A DNA stretch of 64,000 bases from a virus. The number at the start of each line of letters is the position of its first letter. The first letter of the stretch is position 1. The stretch covers positions 1 to 64,000 of the IMG/VR virus record IMGVR_UViG_3300024352_000020, one strand, 5' to 3'. The notes below the pieces were generated by a model that worked only from the letters and a program-made list of their open reading frames with translations, was not told the origin of the DNA and ran no database searches. Shown here one piece after another: positions 36,165 to 45,100 of the stretch. A program made the translations under genes and the position numbers.

Positions 36165-39102
36165 ATGCGTTTCCTGAGAATGATACCCAATTAGAACCGT
36201 TATTATCAGTTATCCAAAAATATAATACAGAATTAGTAGTGTCATACCAAACAGCAAAAGAATTGCTTGGTGGATTTGACGGCCTACTAGGCTGTTGATA
36301 AAAGTTTACCACAGCTAGTCCTGGAGTTCCAGCAGATCCTTGATAACCTTGAAATCCTTGTGGGCCAGTTGGGCCAGTAGGACCATTTTGGCCAGCTTGA
36401 CCGGTTGGACCAGTTGGACCAACAGGACCAGATGAACCATTAGATCCTGGAGTTCCTGGAGTTCCATTAGAACCATTAGCACCAAAAATATCACGCAAAG
36501 TAAAGGTTCTATTTTTTGAAGATTGTGTAGATTCAAGTATCAAAGTTGTAGAAGATTCATTTATAGGAATATCCCAAACAACTATGTTTTTAGTTCCTGC
36601 TAATGGGTCATTATTTTGAGTTGTAGCTACAGTAGAATTTGATCCTGTCGCTGTTCTAATAGCTAATAATTCTGGAGAAGATGTGAAATCAAAGAAGTAT
36701 CTTTGACCCCTTATAATTGTGATCGGTTCTGTATTACCAAGACCTTGTATTTCAATTAATGAAGAATTATTTGTTACTGTATATAAAGTTCCGCCTCTAT
36801 CTCCTTGATAACCTTGAAAACCTTGAAAACCTCTTGGGCCAGCAGAGCCAATTAAGCCTTGTCTTCCTTGAGAACCTTGTGACCCAGCACCACCTTGAAA
36901 ACCTTGAAAACCTTGTGGACCAGTAGAACCATTAGATCCAGCATTACCTTGAAAACCTTGTGATCCTGTAGTTCCAACATTTCCTTGAAAACCTTGCGGA
37001 CCAGTAGAACCAGAACTTCCAGATAAACCAGTAGAACCTTGAAAACCTTGTGGGCCTGTAGAACCAGATGTTCCAGTAGACCCCTGAAATCCTTGAGGAC
37101 CAGTAGATCCATTTGTACCATTTGTTCCAGCAGATCCTTGGAAACCTTGACTTCCTTGGTTACCTTGAAAACCTTGATCTCCCTGAAAACCTCTAGATCC
37201 AGACGAGCCAACAAGTCCTTGTCTACCCTGAGATCCTTGCGGACCAGTTAAGCCAGTTAATCCTTGAAAACCCTGAAATCCTTGGGGTCCATTAGAACCA
37301 CCGGTAGCACCAGCTTGTGCAACAGTAGCCCAATATAAAGGATTTAAATCTGGCTGTTTTGGAGAAGAACTAGTACTTGCAAGTATAGCTATATAACTAG
37401 TGCCACCATAATAAACTACATCGTTAAGAGAGTAATTAGTAGAAGATGACCAATCACCCTTCCAAGATATACCAGTATTACCTTGGATACCTTGAAAACC
37501 TTGAGATCCTTGAGGACCAGCAGCACCTTGAGAACCTTGGGAACCATTATTTCCAGCAGCACCTTGAGAACCTTGAGATCCTTGGGAACCATTATTTCCA
37601 GAAGCACCTTGAGAACCTTGAGATCCTTGAGGGCCAGAAGATCCAGCAGCACCTTGACTGCCTTGACTGCCTTGTGAACCATTACTACCGGCAGAACCTT
37701 GTGCACCTTGAGAACCAGTAACTCCTACTGGACCTTGAGATCCTTGAGAACCTTGTGATCCAGAAGAACCAGTAGATCCTTGAGATCCTTGTGGACCAGA
37801 AGAACCTTGAAAACCTTGAGAACCTTGAGTTCCGGCAGATCCTTGATTTCCTTGAGATCCAGTAGATCCTTGATCTCCTTGAGAGCCTTGAGAACCTTGA
37901 TTACCAGTAGACCCTTGATTTCCTTGAGATCCTTGTGGTCCAGTAGAACCAGTAAAACCTTGATTGCCTTGACTACCAGAAGAACCTTGTAAACCTTGAG
38001 ATCCAGTAGAACCCTGTGGTCCAATGACACCAACTACACCCTGAGAACCCTGAGAACCTTGAAAACCTTGAGTACCAGTAGATCCTTGAACACCTTGGAC
38101 TCCGTTACCACCCTGCAAACCTTGCAAACCCTGAGAGCCTTGTGATCCTTGAGATCCTTGTAAACCTTGAACACCTTGATTGCCTTGAGGACCAGTATAA
38201 TCGGTAACGGAAATAGATCTTATAATTGCAGGATTAGTTATTGATTGAACAACTATACCGCTAGAAGGAGCATCTAAAGGTATTTCATAAGTAATGATTT
38301 GACCTGTACTTCCAGAAGATTCATTATTATTAGAACTAGTTCCAGCAACATTAGTAGTTAAACCATCTCCATTTCTAATAGCTACAAAGTTAGATGTTAA
38401 TGCGGAAAAATCGAAAAAGAATTTTTGTCCACGACAAACAGTTATTGGATCTGAATTGTTAGAAATGCCTTCAACGGCAAATTGATTACTTACTATAGAA
38501 AAAATAAATTTGGTTCCACCACTTATACCTTCAGAACCCTGATATCCTTGTAGACCTTGAGATCCAGCCGAGCCTTGACCTCCTTGACTACCTTGACGAC
38601 CTTGACTTCCTTGAGAACCTTGTGATCCTTGTGAACCCTGCGTTCCTTGAGATCCTTGCGATCCCTGTGTTCCTTGTGATCCCTGAGATCCCTGACTACC
38701 TTGAACACCTTGCGAACCGGTATAACCTCTGTCTCCCTGAGAACCTTGTGATCCTTGAGAACCCTGAGATCCTTGCGAACCTTGTGAACCCTGAGAACCT
38801 TGATTACCTTGCGAACCTTGAGATCCAGAAGTTCCAGTTGATCCTTGGGAACCTTGTGATCCTTGAGATCCCTGAAAACCCTGACGACCTTGTGCTCCTT
38901 GTGCTCCTTGTGCACCAGTAGCACCGTCTCCAAAAGCTGCCCAATAAGTAGAAGCCGTTTCTGGATTTTGATTAGTAGATGACTGAATGGCTATATAAGT
39001 AGATGAATTATATTCAACTATATCGTTTGCAGTATATGATGCAGAAGAAGACCAAGTGCCCTTATAAAGAACACCTATAGAACCAGTATTAATTAACGGC
39101 AT
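36157..39102 (-). CDS. collagen-like fibre with CBM-like modules and paired globular domains, 981 aa
   Basis: Start ATG 39102 has AGAGGGA upstream. Residues about 10-55 are a CBM5/12-like module (YKGTWSSSASYTANDIVEYN). Gly-X-Y repeats, mostly G-S-Q, run from about 60 to 195 and again in long blocks afterwards. A globular domain of about 95 residues occurs twice, near 205-300 and 770-870, sharing PIT-RGQ-FFDF, an AIR strand and a late RT/RSI...D ending. A second CBM-like module sits near 545-590. The C-terminus is Pro-richer collagen (GPTGPTGQAGQNGPTGPTG) plus the terminal module AVWYDTTNSVLYFW. Collagen triplets imply a trimeric fibre. The chain overlaps the next gene start by 8 bases. Confidence 0.8.
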   Translation of the reverse strand: MPLINTGSIGVLYKGTWSSSASYTANDIVEYNSSTYIAIQSSTNQNPETASTYWAAFGDGATGAQGAQGAQGRQGFQGSQGSQGSQGSTGTSGSQGSQGNQGSQGSQGSQGSQGSQGSQGSQGDRGYTGSQGVQGSQGSQGSQGTQGSQGSQGTQGSQGSQGSQGSQGRQGSQGGQGSAGSQGLQGYQGSEGISGGTKFIFSIVSNQFAVEGISNNSDPITVCRGQKFFFDFSALTSNFVAIRNGDGLTTNVAGTSSNNNESSGSTGQIITYEIPLDAPSSGIVVQSITNPAIIRSISVTDYTGPQGNQGVQGLQGSQGSQGSQGLQGLQGGNGVQGVQGSTGTQGFQGSQGSQGVVGVIGPQGSTGSQGLQGSSGSQGNQGFTGSTGPQGSQGNQGSTGNQGSQGSQGDQGSTGSQGNQGSAGTQGSQGFQGSSGPQGSQGSTGSSGSQGSQGSQGPVGVTGSQGAQGSAGSNGSQGSQGSQGAAGSSGPQGSQGSQGASGNNGSQGSQGSQGAAGNNGSQGSQGAAGPQGSQGFQGIQGNTGISWKGDWSSSTNYSLNDVVYYGGTSYIAILASTSSSPKQPDLNPLYWATVAQAGATGGSNGPQGFQGFQGLTGLTGPQGSQGRQGLVGSSGSRGFQGDQGFQGNQGSQGFQGSAGTNGTNGSTGPQGFQGSTGTSGSTGPQGFQGSTGLSGSSGSTGPQGFQGNVGTTGSQGFQGNAGSNGSTGPQGFQGFQGGAGSQGSQGRQGLIGSAGPRGFQGFQGYQGDRGGTLYTVTNNSSLIEIQGLGNTEPITIIRGQRYFFDFTSSPELLAIRTATGSNSTVATTQNNDPLAGTKNIVVWDIPINESSTTLILESTQSSKNRTFTLRDIFGANGSNGTPGTPGSNGSSGPVGPTGPTGQAGQNGPTGPTGPQGFQGYQGSAGTPGLAVVNFYQQPSRPSNPPSNSFAVWYDTTNSVLYFWITDNNGSNWVSFSGNAYA
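36790..38935 (-). repeat. Gly-X-Gln coding repeats of the 981-aa fibre
   Basis: Blocks at about 36800-37290, 37480-38190 and 38540-38930 have a strict 9-base periodicity, read as G-x-Q triplets on the minus strand. They generate many overlapping false reading frames on both strands (long runs of KVLKVLK or TLRTLRS type). Confidence 0.85.
37328..37469 (-). repeat. CBM-like module copy, DNA-level duplicate of 6947-7088
   Basis: This segment aligns without a gap to 6947-7088 in the LamG-like tail gene, at about 80 % identity by hand count. It includes an exact 17-base match (37441-37457 with 7060-7076). It encodes SWKGDWSSSTNYS through LNPLYW. Confidence 0.85.
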
Positions 39103-39105
39103 TTC

Positions 39106-39564
39106 TTATCCCTCTTTTGCAACAAATTCTTTTCCAGAAGATGCACATATTACACTAACAGCCCCATTTGGAATAAAACCACTTTCAAAACTTAATTGAC
39201 CACCAGTAAGAACTGGGTATGAATTTGTATCTGTAGCAACACCATCTATATTTACATACATAACTGTATCGGACAAATTAACAAATAATAAATAATTTCT
39301 TTGTGGTCTTGCAGCAAAAACAGTTTGAGCCACATTGGCTTGAGTTATAGTTCCAGAGCCATCTGTTAAAGTACCAAAAGTTGAAGCGTCTACATAATTA
39401 ATGCCAAAAGTTTCTTCTATGGCTGGTTGTGGTAAGTCTTGATATATTTTTGCACCACCAAGATAAGTTCCTCTATCAGTACTTTCAACTCCTGGTGGAG
39501 TTTGAATATAAGCACCGCCATAAACAAAATTTCCACTACCATCAATCCTATTTAAATCTGCCAT
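39106..39564 (-). CDS. small beta-rich virion protein, 152 aa
   Basis: Start ATG 39564 follows GAGGTGAGAA. The C-terminal half (ANVAQTVFAARPQRNYLLFV, NLSDTVMYVNIDG, GFIPNGAVSVICASSGKEF) is a pattern I know from many short phage virion proteins: a beta-barrel-like module in which a lysine near the end follows a Ser/Thr-Gly turn. The family has no proven function; capsid/neck decoration or fibre anchoring are the usual proposals. It sits between a connector candidate and a collagen fibre, which favours an attachment point at the neck. Confidence 0.55.
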   Translation of the reverse strand: MADLNRIDGSGNFVYGGAYIQTPPGVESTDRGTYLGGAKIYQDLPQPAIEETFGINYVDASTFGTLTDGSGTITQANVAQTVFAARPQRNYLLFVNLSDTVMYVNIDGVATDTNSYPVLTGGQLSFESGFIPNGAVSVICASSGKEFVAKEG

Positions 39565-39572
39565 TTCTCACC

Positions 39573-40103
39573 TCATCTAAAATATGAATTTCCACCTTGA
39601 TTATTTGGATAGTATGTCTGATCACTGTAACCAGCAAATACTCTAAATGGTGCTATGATAGCTGCTCCAGCTATAACGCCACTTCTACCAGTTTGATAGT
39701 CTAATTTAGCTTCGTCATAAACGGCACACCAACCTTTTTCAATAAGTTTTAGTCTGCCGTCCATTGATCCACGCAAATCTATAGAAGAACTACCATCTCT
39801 AATAGCTATGCCTTGACGAACACTTGTTCTTGCTTCAGATCTTTCAATAATGCAAGCTGCTTTAAAACATACTAAATTTATAAAGTTTTCATCTCTAGAT
39901 ACATTACGAACAGTAGGATCTGGACTTATTGTTAGTCCTTGAATATCAACACTATAGTTTACAGGAAAGTCTATATCTGTAATAACAATTTGTGCAGCAA
40001 CTGCTAATGTCTGAACTAATCTACCATCAGTATAATTTGGATTTGCTGAAAGATCATCTATCAAAACTCGCAGCAAAGTTGTCATTTCTGACTGCCACAA
40101 CAT
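39573..40103 (-). CDS. head-tail connector candidate, 176 aa
   Basis: I choose ATG 40103, with GAGG six bases upstream, over the TTG at 40115 that would overlap the preceding stop. The N-terminal helix (MLWQSEMTTLLRVLIDDLSA) is followed by QTLAVAAQIVITDIDF and the conserved-looking ISPDPT, then ENFINLVCFKAACIIERSEA and DLRGSMDGRLKLIEKGWCAV. A helix-turn-DGS-RG layout in a small protein is reminiscent of adaptor proteins that dock under the portal, but this is by resemblance only. No membrane span is visible. Confidence 0.45.
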   Translation of the reverse strand: MLWQSEMTTLLRVLIDDLSANPNYTDGRLVQTLAVAAQIVITDIDFPVNYSVDIQGLTISPDPTVRNVSRDENFINLVCFKAACIIERSEARTSVRQGIAIRDGSSSIDLRGSMDGRLKLIEKGWCAVYDEAKLDYQTGRSGVIAGAAIIAPFRVFAGYSDQTYYPNNQGGNSYFR

Positions 40104-40111
40104 AGATAACC

Positions 40112-40432
40112 TCAAGCAAAAGGAGTAATCTTTATCGTACCAACAAATAAAGTAGAAATATGGTTGTTAGGAAATAAAGCTCTTATTTCAAAAAACCATC
40201 TTCCATAACCCATTTGTTGTAATTGATTTTCAGTCAAAACTAACGAAAGTTCTGTTGGAGAAACAACCGTCATATTTACTGAAATATCTCTTACAATAAA
40301 TATTACACCAGCATTAGTTATATATGTGCTTTCATCTAATGTAAAAGTATCTGTAATCGGAATGTAATTGGAATCTAATATTTTTTGCAAAAAAACATTT
40401 TTAATTATAGTTTTATTTAATAAATTTGCCAT
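40112..40432 (-). CDS. beta-sandwich virion protein, 106 aa
   Basis: I use ATG 40432, immediately after the preceding stop; a TTG at 40456 would add eight residues without a ribosome-binding site. The protein parallels the C-terminal half of the 215-aa gene upstream: both have a strand, then ELSLVLTENQLQQMGYGRWF here against RLELSSAELAIIGAGRWSYE there, and end in a Thr/Val-rich strand followed by PF. The pair look like tandem-duplicated beta-sandwich units, perhaps for receptor or fibre docking. Confidence 0.55.
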   Translation of the reverse strand: MANLLNKTIIKNVFLQKILDSNYIPITDTFTLDESTYITNAGVIFIVRDISVNMTVVSPTELSLVLTENQLQQMGYGRWFFEIRALFPNNHISTLFVGTIKITPFA

Positions 40433-40433
40433 T

Positions 40434-41081
40434 TTAGTCGCCAAAAGGTGGAACAATTATCATATTTGCCACCAATAGCGTTAATACATGACCATTATAT
40501 AAAGTGGCTTTAACTTCATAAGACCAACGACCAGCACCTATAATAGCAAGTTCAGCAGAAGAAAGTTCTAGTCTAAGAACAGTATCATTTATAATAGTGA
40601 AGTTTTTAGTAAATGTTTCTTTGCCAGCAATAATAAACTGAACAATAGCACCTGATAAAGTAGGCCATTGAGAAGATGTTAAATCTATAGACCTTCCTTC
40701 AGCAGCAAAATAATCATCTATTAATCTTAACTCTATTGGTTCTGTTATGTCTGCTGGAACAGGACTCTGTTGGGTTATAACAGAAACACCACCAGCACCA
40801 GCCCTAGTACTTACTTTGACATCTACATATTCTAATTCTTCTGGATTTATAGCTAAAAAACCAATTATTTCAGTTCCAGATTTAAACTTAACGCCACCTC
40901 TAAAGTTTTGTGGATAAGCTGAATATGTCCATAAATAATTACCATTTCCTATTTCAACAAAACCTATTGATATAGGTAATGTTATATCTGTTCCATTAGT
41001 ATCTACTAAAGTGGCTGTTAAATTAGTCAAGCCAATATATCTTTTGCCTAAATCTAAAGATATAGAAGCTTGATAAGACAT
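40434..41081 (-). CDS. two-domain beta-sandwich virion protein, 215 aa
   Basis: Start ATG 41081 overlaps a small gene's stop (TAATG). The first domain (residues 1-85) has SISLDLGKRYIGLTNLTATL and NGNYLWTYSAYPQNFRGGVK; the second (115-215) ends GAGRWSYEVKATLYNGHVLT. The second domain is homologous to the 106-aa gene immediately downstream. This alternation of short strands with a Gly-rich bend is typical of immunoglobulin-like virion modules (BppU-type N-terminal domains have a similar look, an unproven comparison). It is probably part of the neck or fibre attachment complex. Confidence 0.55.
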   Translation of the reverse strand: MSYQASISLDLGKRYIGLTNLTATLVDTNGTDITLPISIGFVEIGNGNYLWTYSAYPQNFRGGVKFKSGTEIIGFLAINPEELEYVDVKVSTRAGAGGVSVITQQSPVPADITEPIELRLIDDYFAAEGRSIDLTSSQWPTLSGAIVQFIIAGKETFTKNFTIINDTVLRLELSSAELAIIGAGRWSYEVKATLYNGHVLTLLVANMIIVPPFGD

Positions 41082-41242
41082 TAAACAACCTCATAATTTA
41101 TTTTTTGTTCTGATTCACTTGAAATAGTAGAATCAGAATACACATGACCAAATACAATATATTCATTAAGCATTAAGCTTTCTGAAATTTGTACAATGCC
41201 ACTGTTTGCTAAAATCTCAAAATTAACTTCTTGCTGGCTCAT
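41081..41242 (-). CDS. small conserved-context protein, 53 aa
   Basis: The frame begins at ATG 41242, preceded by AGGGA, and ends in a TAA that shares a base with the start of the 215-aa gene. It overlaps the end of the holin candidate by 20 bases. The product begins MSQQEVNFEILANSG and ends EQKINYEVV, acidic and beta-prone without hydrophobic helix. Tight coupling on both sides and a good ribosome site argue that it is translated. Function unknown. Confidence 0.6.
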   Translation of the reverse strand: MSQQEVNFEILANSGIVQISESLMLNEYIVFGHVYSDSTISSESEQKINYEVV

Positions 41243-41513
41243 TTTCTTCCCTTATTTGTCTTTTTAAAGCTTGTATCTCTCTTGTATTTAAAAGAACTTG
41301 ATTAAGAATTTCAAGGCTTTTATTCTGAGTATTTACTACAGTTTCTATTCCAGCTTCAAGTTTATCTAAAAACTCCAAATGCCTTTCCTGCATTGGTAAA
41401 ATAACTTTTTCACCCAACCACATGCCTGATTTATATGCACACCATACAAAAAACACTAAAAATGAGAAAGAAACGCCAAATCTTTCAACTAACTGAATAA
41501 ATTGGTCGCTCAT
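41223..41513 (-). CDS. single-span membrane protein, holin candidate, 96 aa
   Basis: Residues about 12-33 (FGVSFSFLVFFVWCAYKSGM) form one clear transmembrane helix. It is followed by a short amphipathic segment and a charged coiled coil of about 55 residues (HLEFLDKLEAGIETVVNTQN onward) ending in a basic, then acidic tail. Small phage proteins with one N-terminal span and a coiled coil include BhlA-like holins. Start ATG 41513 has AAGAGGA upstream. No endolysin is adjacent in this window, so lysis is an inference; a membrane-anchored virion or spanin-like role remains possible. Confidence 0.5.
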   Translation of the reverse strand: MSDQFIQLVERFGVSFSFLVFFVWCAYKSGMWLGEKVILPMQERHLEFLDKLEAGIETVVNTQNKSLEILNQVLLNTREIQALKRQIREENEPARS

Positions 41514-41546
41514 TTGATTATCCTCTTAAGAAGTTGTGCAAATTTA

Positions 41547-41555
41547 TATACACCA
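41547..41555 (-). promoter_or_regulatory. TGGTGTATA motif upstream of holin candidate
   Basis: This motif directly follows the stop codon of the 39-aa frame (TAA then TGGTGTATA) and continues as TAAATTTGC. It is 34 bases before the holin-candidate start and is a one-base variant of the other four motifs. Confidence 0.35.
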
Positions 41556-41675
41556 TTATAGAATACCTTTATTTTTACCTATCTTATCAATTGCATATAA
41601 AAACATACCTACAGATTGAGCCACTTCTGGATCAGCAGCAGCTTCTGCATAAATATCATCTATATTTTTATACAC
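41556..41675 (-). CDS. putative 39-aa protein starting inside the preceding stop region
   Basis: A GTG at 41675 lies within the last codons of the 170-aa gene (8-base overlap). It opens a frame whose product reads like a real helical peptide: YKNIDDIYAEAAADPEVAQ, then SVGMFLYAIDKIGKNKGIL. A TTG two codons earlier is the alternative start. The ribosome site is weak, so re-initiation after the upstream stop would be needed. The frame fills what would otherwise be a 150-base gap in a very compact genome, which favours it being genuine. Function unknown. Confidence 0.4.
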   Translation of the reverse strand: MYKNIDDIYAEAAADPEVAQSVGMFLYAIDKIGKNKGIL

Positions 41676-42180
41676 CGTCAATTTCTTCTATACTTGTGGC
41701 ATTTTCAACAGCTTTTCTTCTACTTGCAAACACACTTGACAGTTGTGCCCTAGCAGAACCATACTGTAATAATAATTGTACCATTTCGTTTATAGAAGTA
41801 AAACTTATAGCTGTATTATCTAAGGCTATAATTTGAGGTAGTGGCAAATTTAAAGCAGCAGCTTCTTTTGCAAGAGCGAATACGCCAGATATAAGAGCCA
41901 CATCATTGGCTGATAAACCAAGACTAAATCCTTGATTAGAATTCCAACCTTGAGCAATGGCAGCTTCCCATTCCTCATCAATCTTGGCCAATTTTTCAAG
42001 TTTCTTTTCTTGTAGTGGCCATTCACTAATAACTTGTTGTGCAGCTTGTTTTTGCTGGTCTGTGGAAATATCTGGGTCTTTATAAACTATTCCTATAAGT
42101 CCATCTTCTTGAAAATAAACATTTTCAATAGGGCAAACTGCCATTACTTTTTCGTTCAAAATTTGCATATTGTTATTCAT
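41668..42180 (-). CDS. fibre-assembly-like protein (DUF4376-type C-terminus), 170 aa
   Basis: Start ATG 42180 has AGGTGA upstream and lies 7 bases after the giant fibre's stop. The C-terminal region (NEMVQLLLQYGSARAQLSSV, followed by FASRRKAVENA) matches a pattern I associate with DUF4376-type domains of tail-fibre assembly or hinge proteins. The N-terminal half is mixed and charged (EWPLQEKKLEKLAKIDEEWE). A gene placed immediately after a long fibre gene is often its trimerisation chaperone; that is the proposed role here. Confidence 0.5.
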   Translation of the reverse strand: MNNNMQILNEKVMAVCPIENVYFQEDGLIGIVYKDPDISTDQQKQAAQQVISEWPLQEKKLEKLAKIDEEWEAAIAQGWNSNQGFSLGLSANDVALISGVFALAKEAAALNLPLPQIIALDNTAISFTSINEMVQLLLQYGSARAQLSSVFASRRKAVENATSIEEIDGV

Positions 42181-42187
42181 GTTTCAC

Positions 42188-45100
42188 CTAGCACCACAAA
42201 ACAATTCCACAATTCACTCCATACCAATTTGCTGTTGATGATGCGTTTTGAATAGGGGTTACATAATGGTAACCAATACTGCTGGTATATCCATGTGTTG
42301 AAATAGTTCTTACAACATATCCTGAGATTTGCGAATCAGTATAAGCTGTTCCAAAAAATGATGTTGTAGAATCCAATCCGAAACCAGCTTGAGCAGTTGA
42401 TCCGGCAGCACCGGTTCCAACAGCCAATACCCCAGTTATTAAAACTGGAGACTCATTAAGTCCATTAATAAAATTAAGTCTGGTAACGCTTGCTCCACCA
42501 TTCCATTCTCTACTTGCACCACTCCATGCAAAATTAAGTGAAAAAGCGGTAACAAAACCATGCCTTAAAATTCTGTTGTGATTGTTCCATAGGTAACGAT
42601 TGGCAGCAGAATCTTCAGTTGTAGTTGCAGCAGTTGCCCTAAATGTTCCAAGATACCTTCTGCTTAAATCTGTTGTTTTTACATAAACACCATTTTGAAA
42701 AGATATTGCAGAACTTCTTGAAGAAGTAGTACCCCATGCTACTGGAGGGTCTAATGCTAATGTTCCAGAACTTAAATAACCAAATACATCATACAATGTT
42801 CCAGAAGATAATCCTGAAAGTGCTAATGTTTTTTCTGTGAAAGAACAATTTACCCAAGAAGAAGATGATGTGTTATATAAACTTATTTTATCACCATTAT
42901 AAGGTGTGTAGTAGACATTAGATGCTGATGTGACATCAGAAGTTGTTACTGGTGTACCAGATGTTAATGTCAATCTTCCACCTGAAAATAATCCTTGTAC
43001 TTCCCAACTAGGTGCTGCTGTTCCGTTAGAACGCAAGACCTGACCAGATGTTCCAGCAGCAAGAAATGAAGTCGCTCCTGAACCTGTGTTGTAGGGAATC
43101 TGTCCTGCACCACCGCCAAGCAAATTGGTAATTCCGTTTGTCCAGCTTAAGTTTCCGCTACCATCTGTTTTTAAAACATAGTTGTTGGTTCCAGCAGTAG
43201 TAGGCAATGTTAATGTGTAATTGGTGGCTATAGTTGCTGGAGATTGCATGGCAACATAATTGCTGCTATCAGCGTCTGCAAATCTTATGTCTGTCTGTGC
43301 ATTTAGGTAAAGATTTCCGGTGGCATCAAAATAACTGTATACAGTAGTTCCTAGATAATCTCTGAACTCTAGTAATGGGTATGTCTGACCACTTGCACCA
43401 AAAATTCCAAAAACACCAAATGCAGCATTATTGCTGTAAAGAGCTAATTGATCATAAGCTGATGAGCCATATGAAAAGGAGGAAGTAGCTGTAAAACCAG
43501 CAGAACCATCATTGTATTGAATATCTCCAGTAGAGCCAGCAGCACTTGCACCAGCAGCACTAGTCCAAGATAATGTTCCTGCACCATTAGTTGATAAAAC
43601 TTGTCCAGATGTTCCATCGGCTGTTGGATAAGATAATCCAGCAGCAACAAGAGTACCAATAGTAGCTTGTCCAGCTATTCCAGCACCACCAGCAACAATT
43701 AATGATCCAGTACCAGTAGTTGTACTAGCAGTAGTATCATTGATAGTAGTAGCACCAGTTGGACCGATAGAAAACAGAGTTGCTGTTGTACTATCTTTTA
43801 ATATAACTAAATTTCCAGTTTGTGATGCAACAGCATTTATCGTTAAAGTATTGTCTGTTGTTACAGTTTCAGTAATCGTTAATCCACTTAAAGTTCCAAC
43901 ACTAGTTATAGAACTAGTATTCATCCAACTTGGTGCTGAAGTTCCATTGCTTTTTAAAATTTGACCACTTGTGCCAGCAGCAAGAAATGATGTAGCACCA
44001 GAGCCAGTATTATATGGAAGTTGTCCTGCACCACCGCCAGCAATATTTGTTGCAGATGTAGCATTACCGCTTAATGAAGCAGTTATAGTTCCAGCCGAAA
44101 AATTTCCCGAAGCATCTCTTTGTACTACATATGAAGCAGTATTTGTTGAACTGGAATTAATTCCTATTGTTCCAGTTGATGTAATAGTTCCACCAGTAAT
44201 TGGCGAATTTGTGGCAATCGAAGTTACTGTTCCATTACCTGTACCAGCACCGATAGAAGTTCTAAATGTAGATGCAGACTCTGCTGTAACAGTATTGTCT
44301 GCATTAACTTTTAAAAATGTTACTGCTGAAGGATTTGTTAGCGTAAATAAATTACTTCCTACTGTTGTACCACCAAGACTAGTTCTTCCTGTAGCAGCTA
44401 CTAAATTTGTTGAGCCACCATCCCATTGACGGCGTTCAGAATATGCGGAATCCCAGTTGGTCTGACTTGCCGAAGTTGGTAGTGCATAGCCAGTATCCAT
44501 CGCAATAGCGATTGTTCCACTAGATGTAATCGGAGAATTTGTAACTTTCATTCCTGTTGGAACAGATACGCCAACAGATGTTACAGTTCCACCTGAAGAT
44601 GGAGACGAGTTAGTAATTGTAAACGAAGGGTAAGTACCAGTAACCGATATGCCAGTTCCAGCAGTCAATGTTACAGTCTGATCTGGTGAACTATTGGTAA
44701 TAGTGAAATTTGGATAAGTACCGGAAGTAGAAATTCCTGTTCCAGCAGTCAAAACAACAGTTTGATCTGGTGATGAATTAGTTATCACACCAGTCGTATT
44801 ATTGTATGAAATACCAGTTCCAGCAGAAAGAGCGGACCTAGCCCTAGTATCTGTGTAATAAAGATTTGAGCCTTCACTTATACTAGATGTTGATCCAGCT
44901 ACATTTTCCCAAACTTTAGAAGAACTATTGTATTGAATAATATCATTATCAGCTAAAGTTCCACTATTAATGCTGACATTATGTAATTCTTCTAACTCAT
45001 AACCATTTTGTATATTTACTAATATAGAACCTTGATTAACACTTACATTTACTACAGTTCCAATAAATACAGCATGATCTGGAGCAGTTGGTTTAGTAGT

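Noticed and set aside
36790-38935. Regular spaced repeats that might suggest a CRISPR array
   Set aside because: The period is 9 bases with no unique spacers, and the region encodes Gly-X-Gln triplets.
41513-41553. 12-codon frame starting at an ATG that overlaps the preceding TAA
   Set aside because: It is too short, has no ribosome site, and mainly spans the candidate motif and the holin ribosome site; a leader peptide cannot be excluded but is unsupported.
42188-43000. Diversity-generating retroelement acting on the fibre tip
   Set aside because: No reverse transcriptase gene or template repeat is visible in the window.
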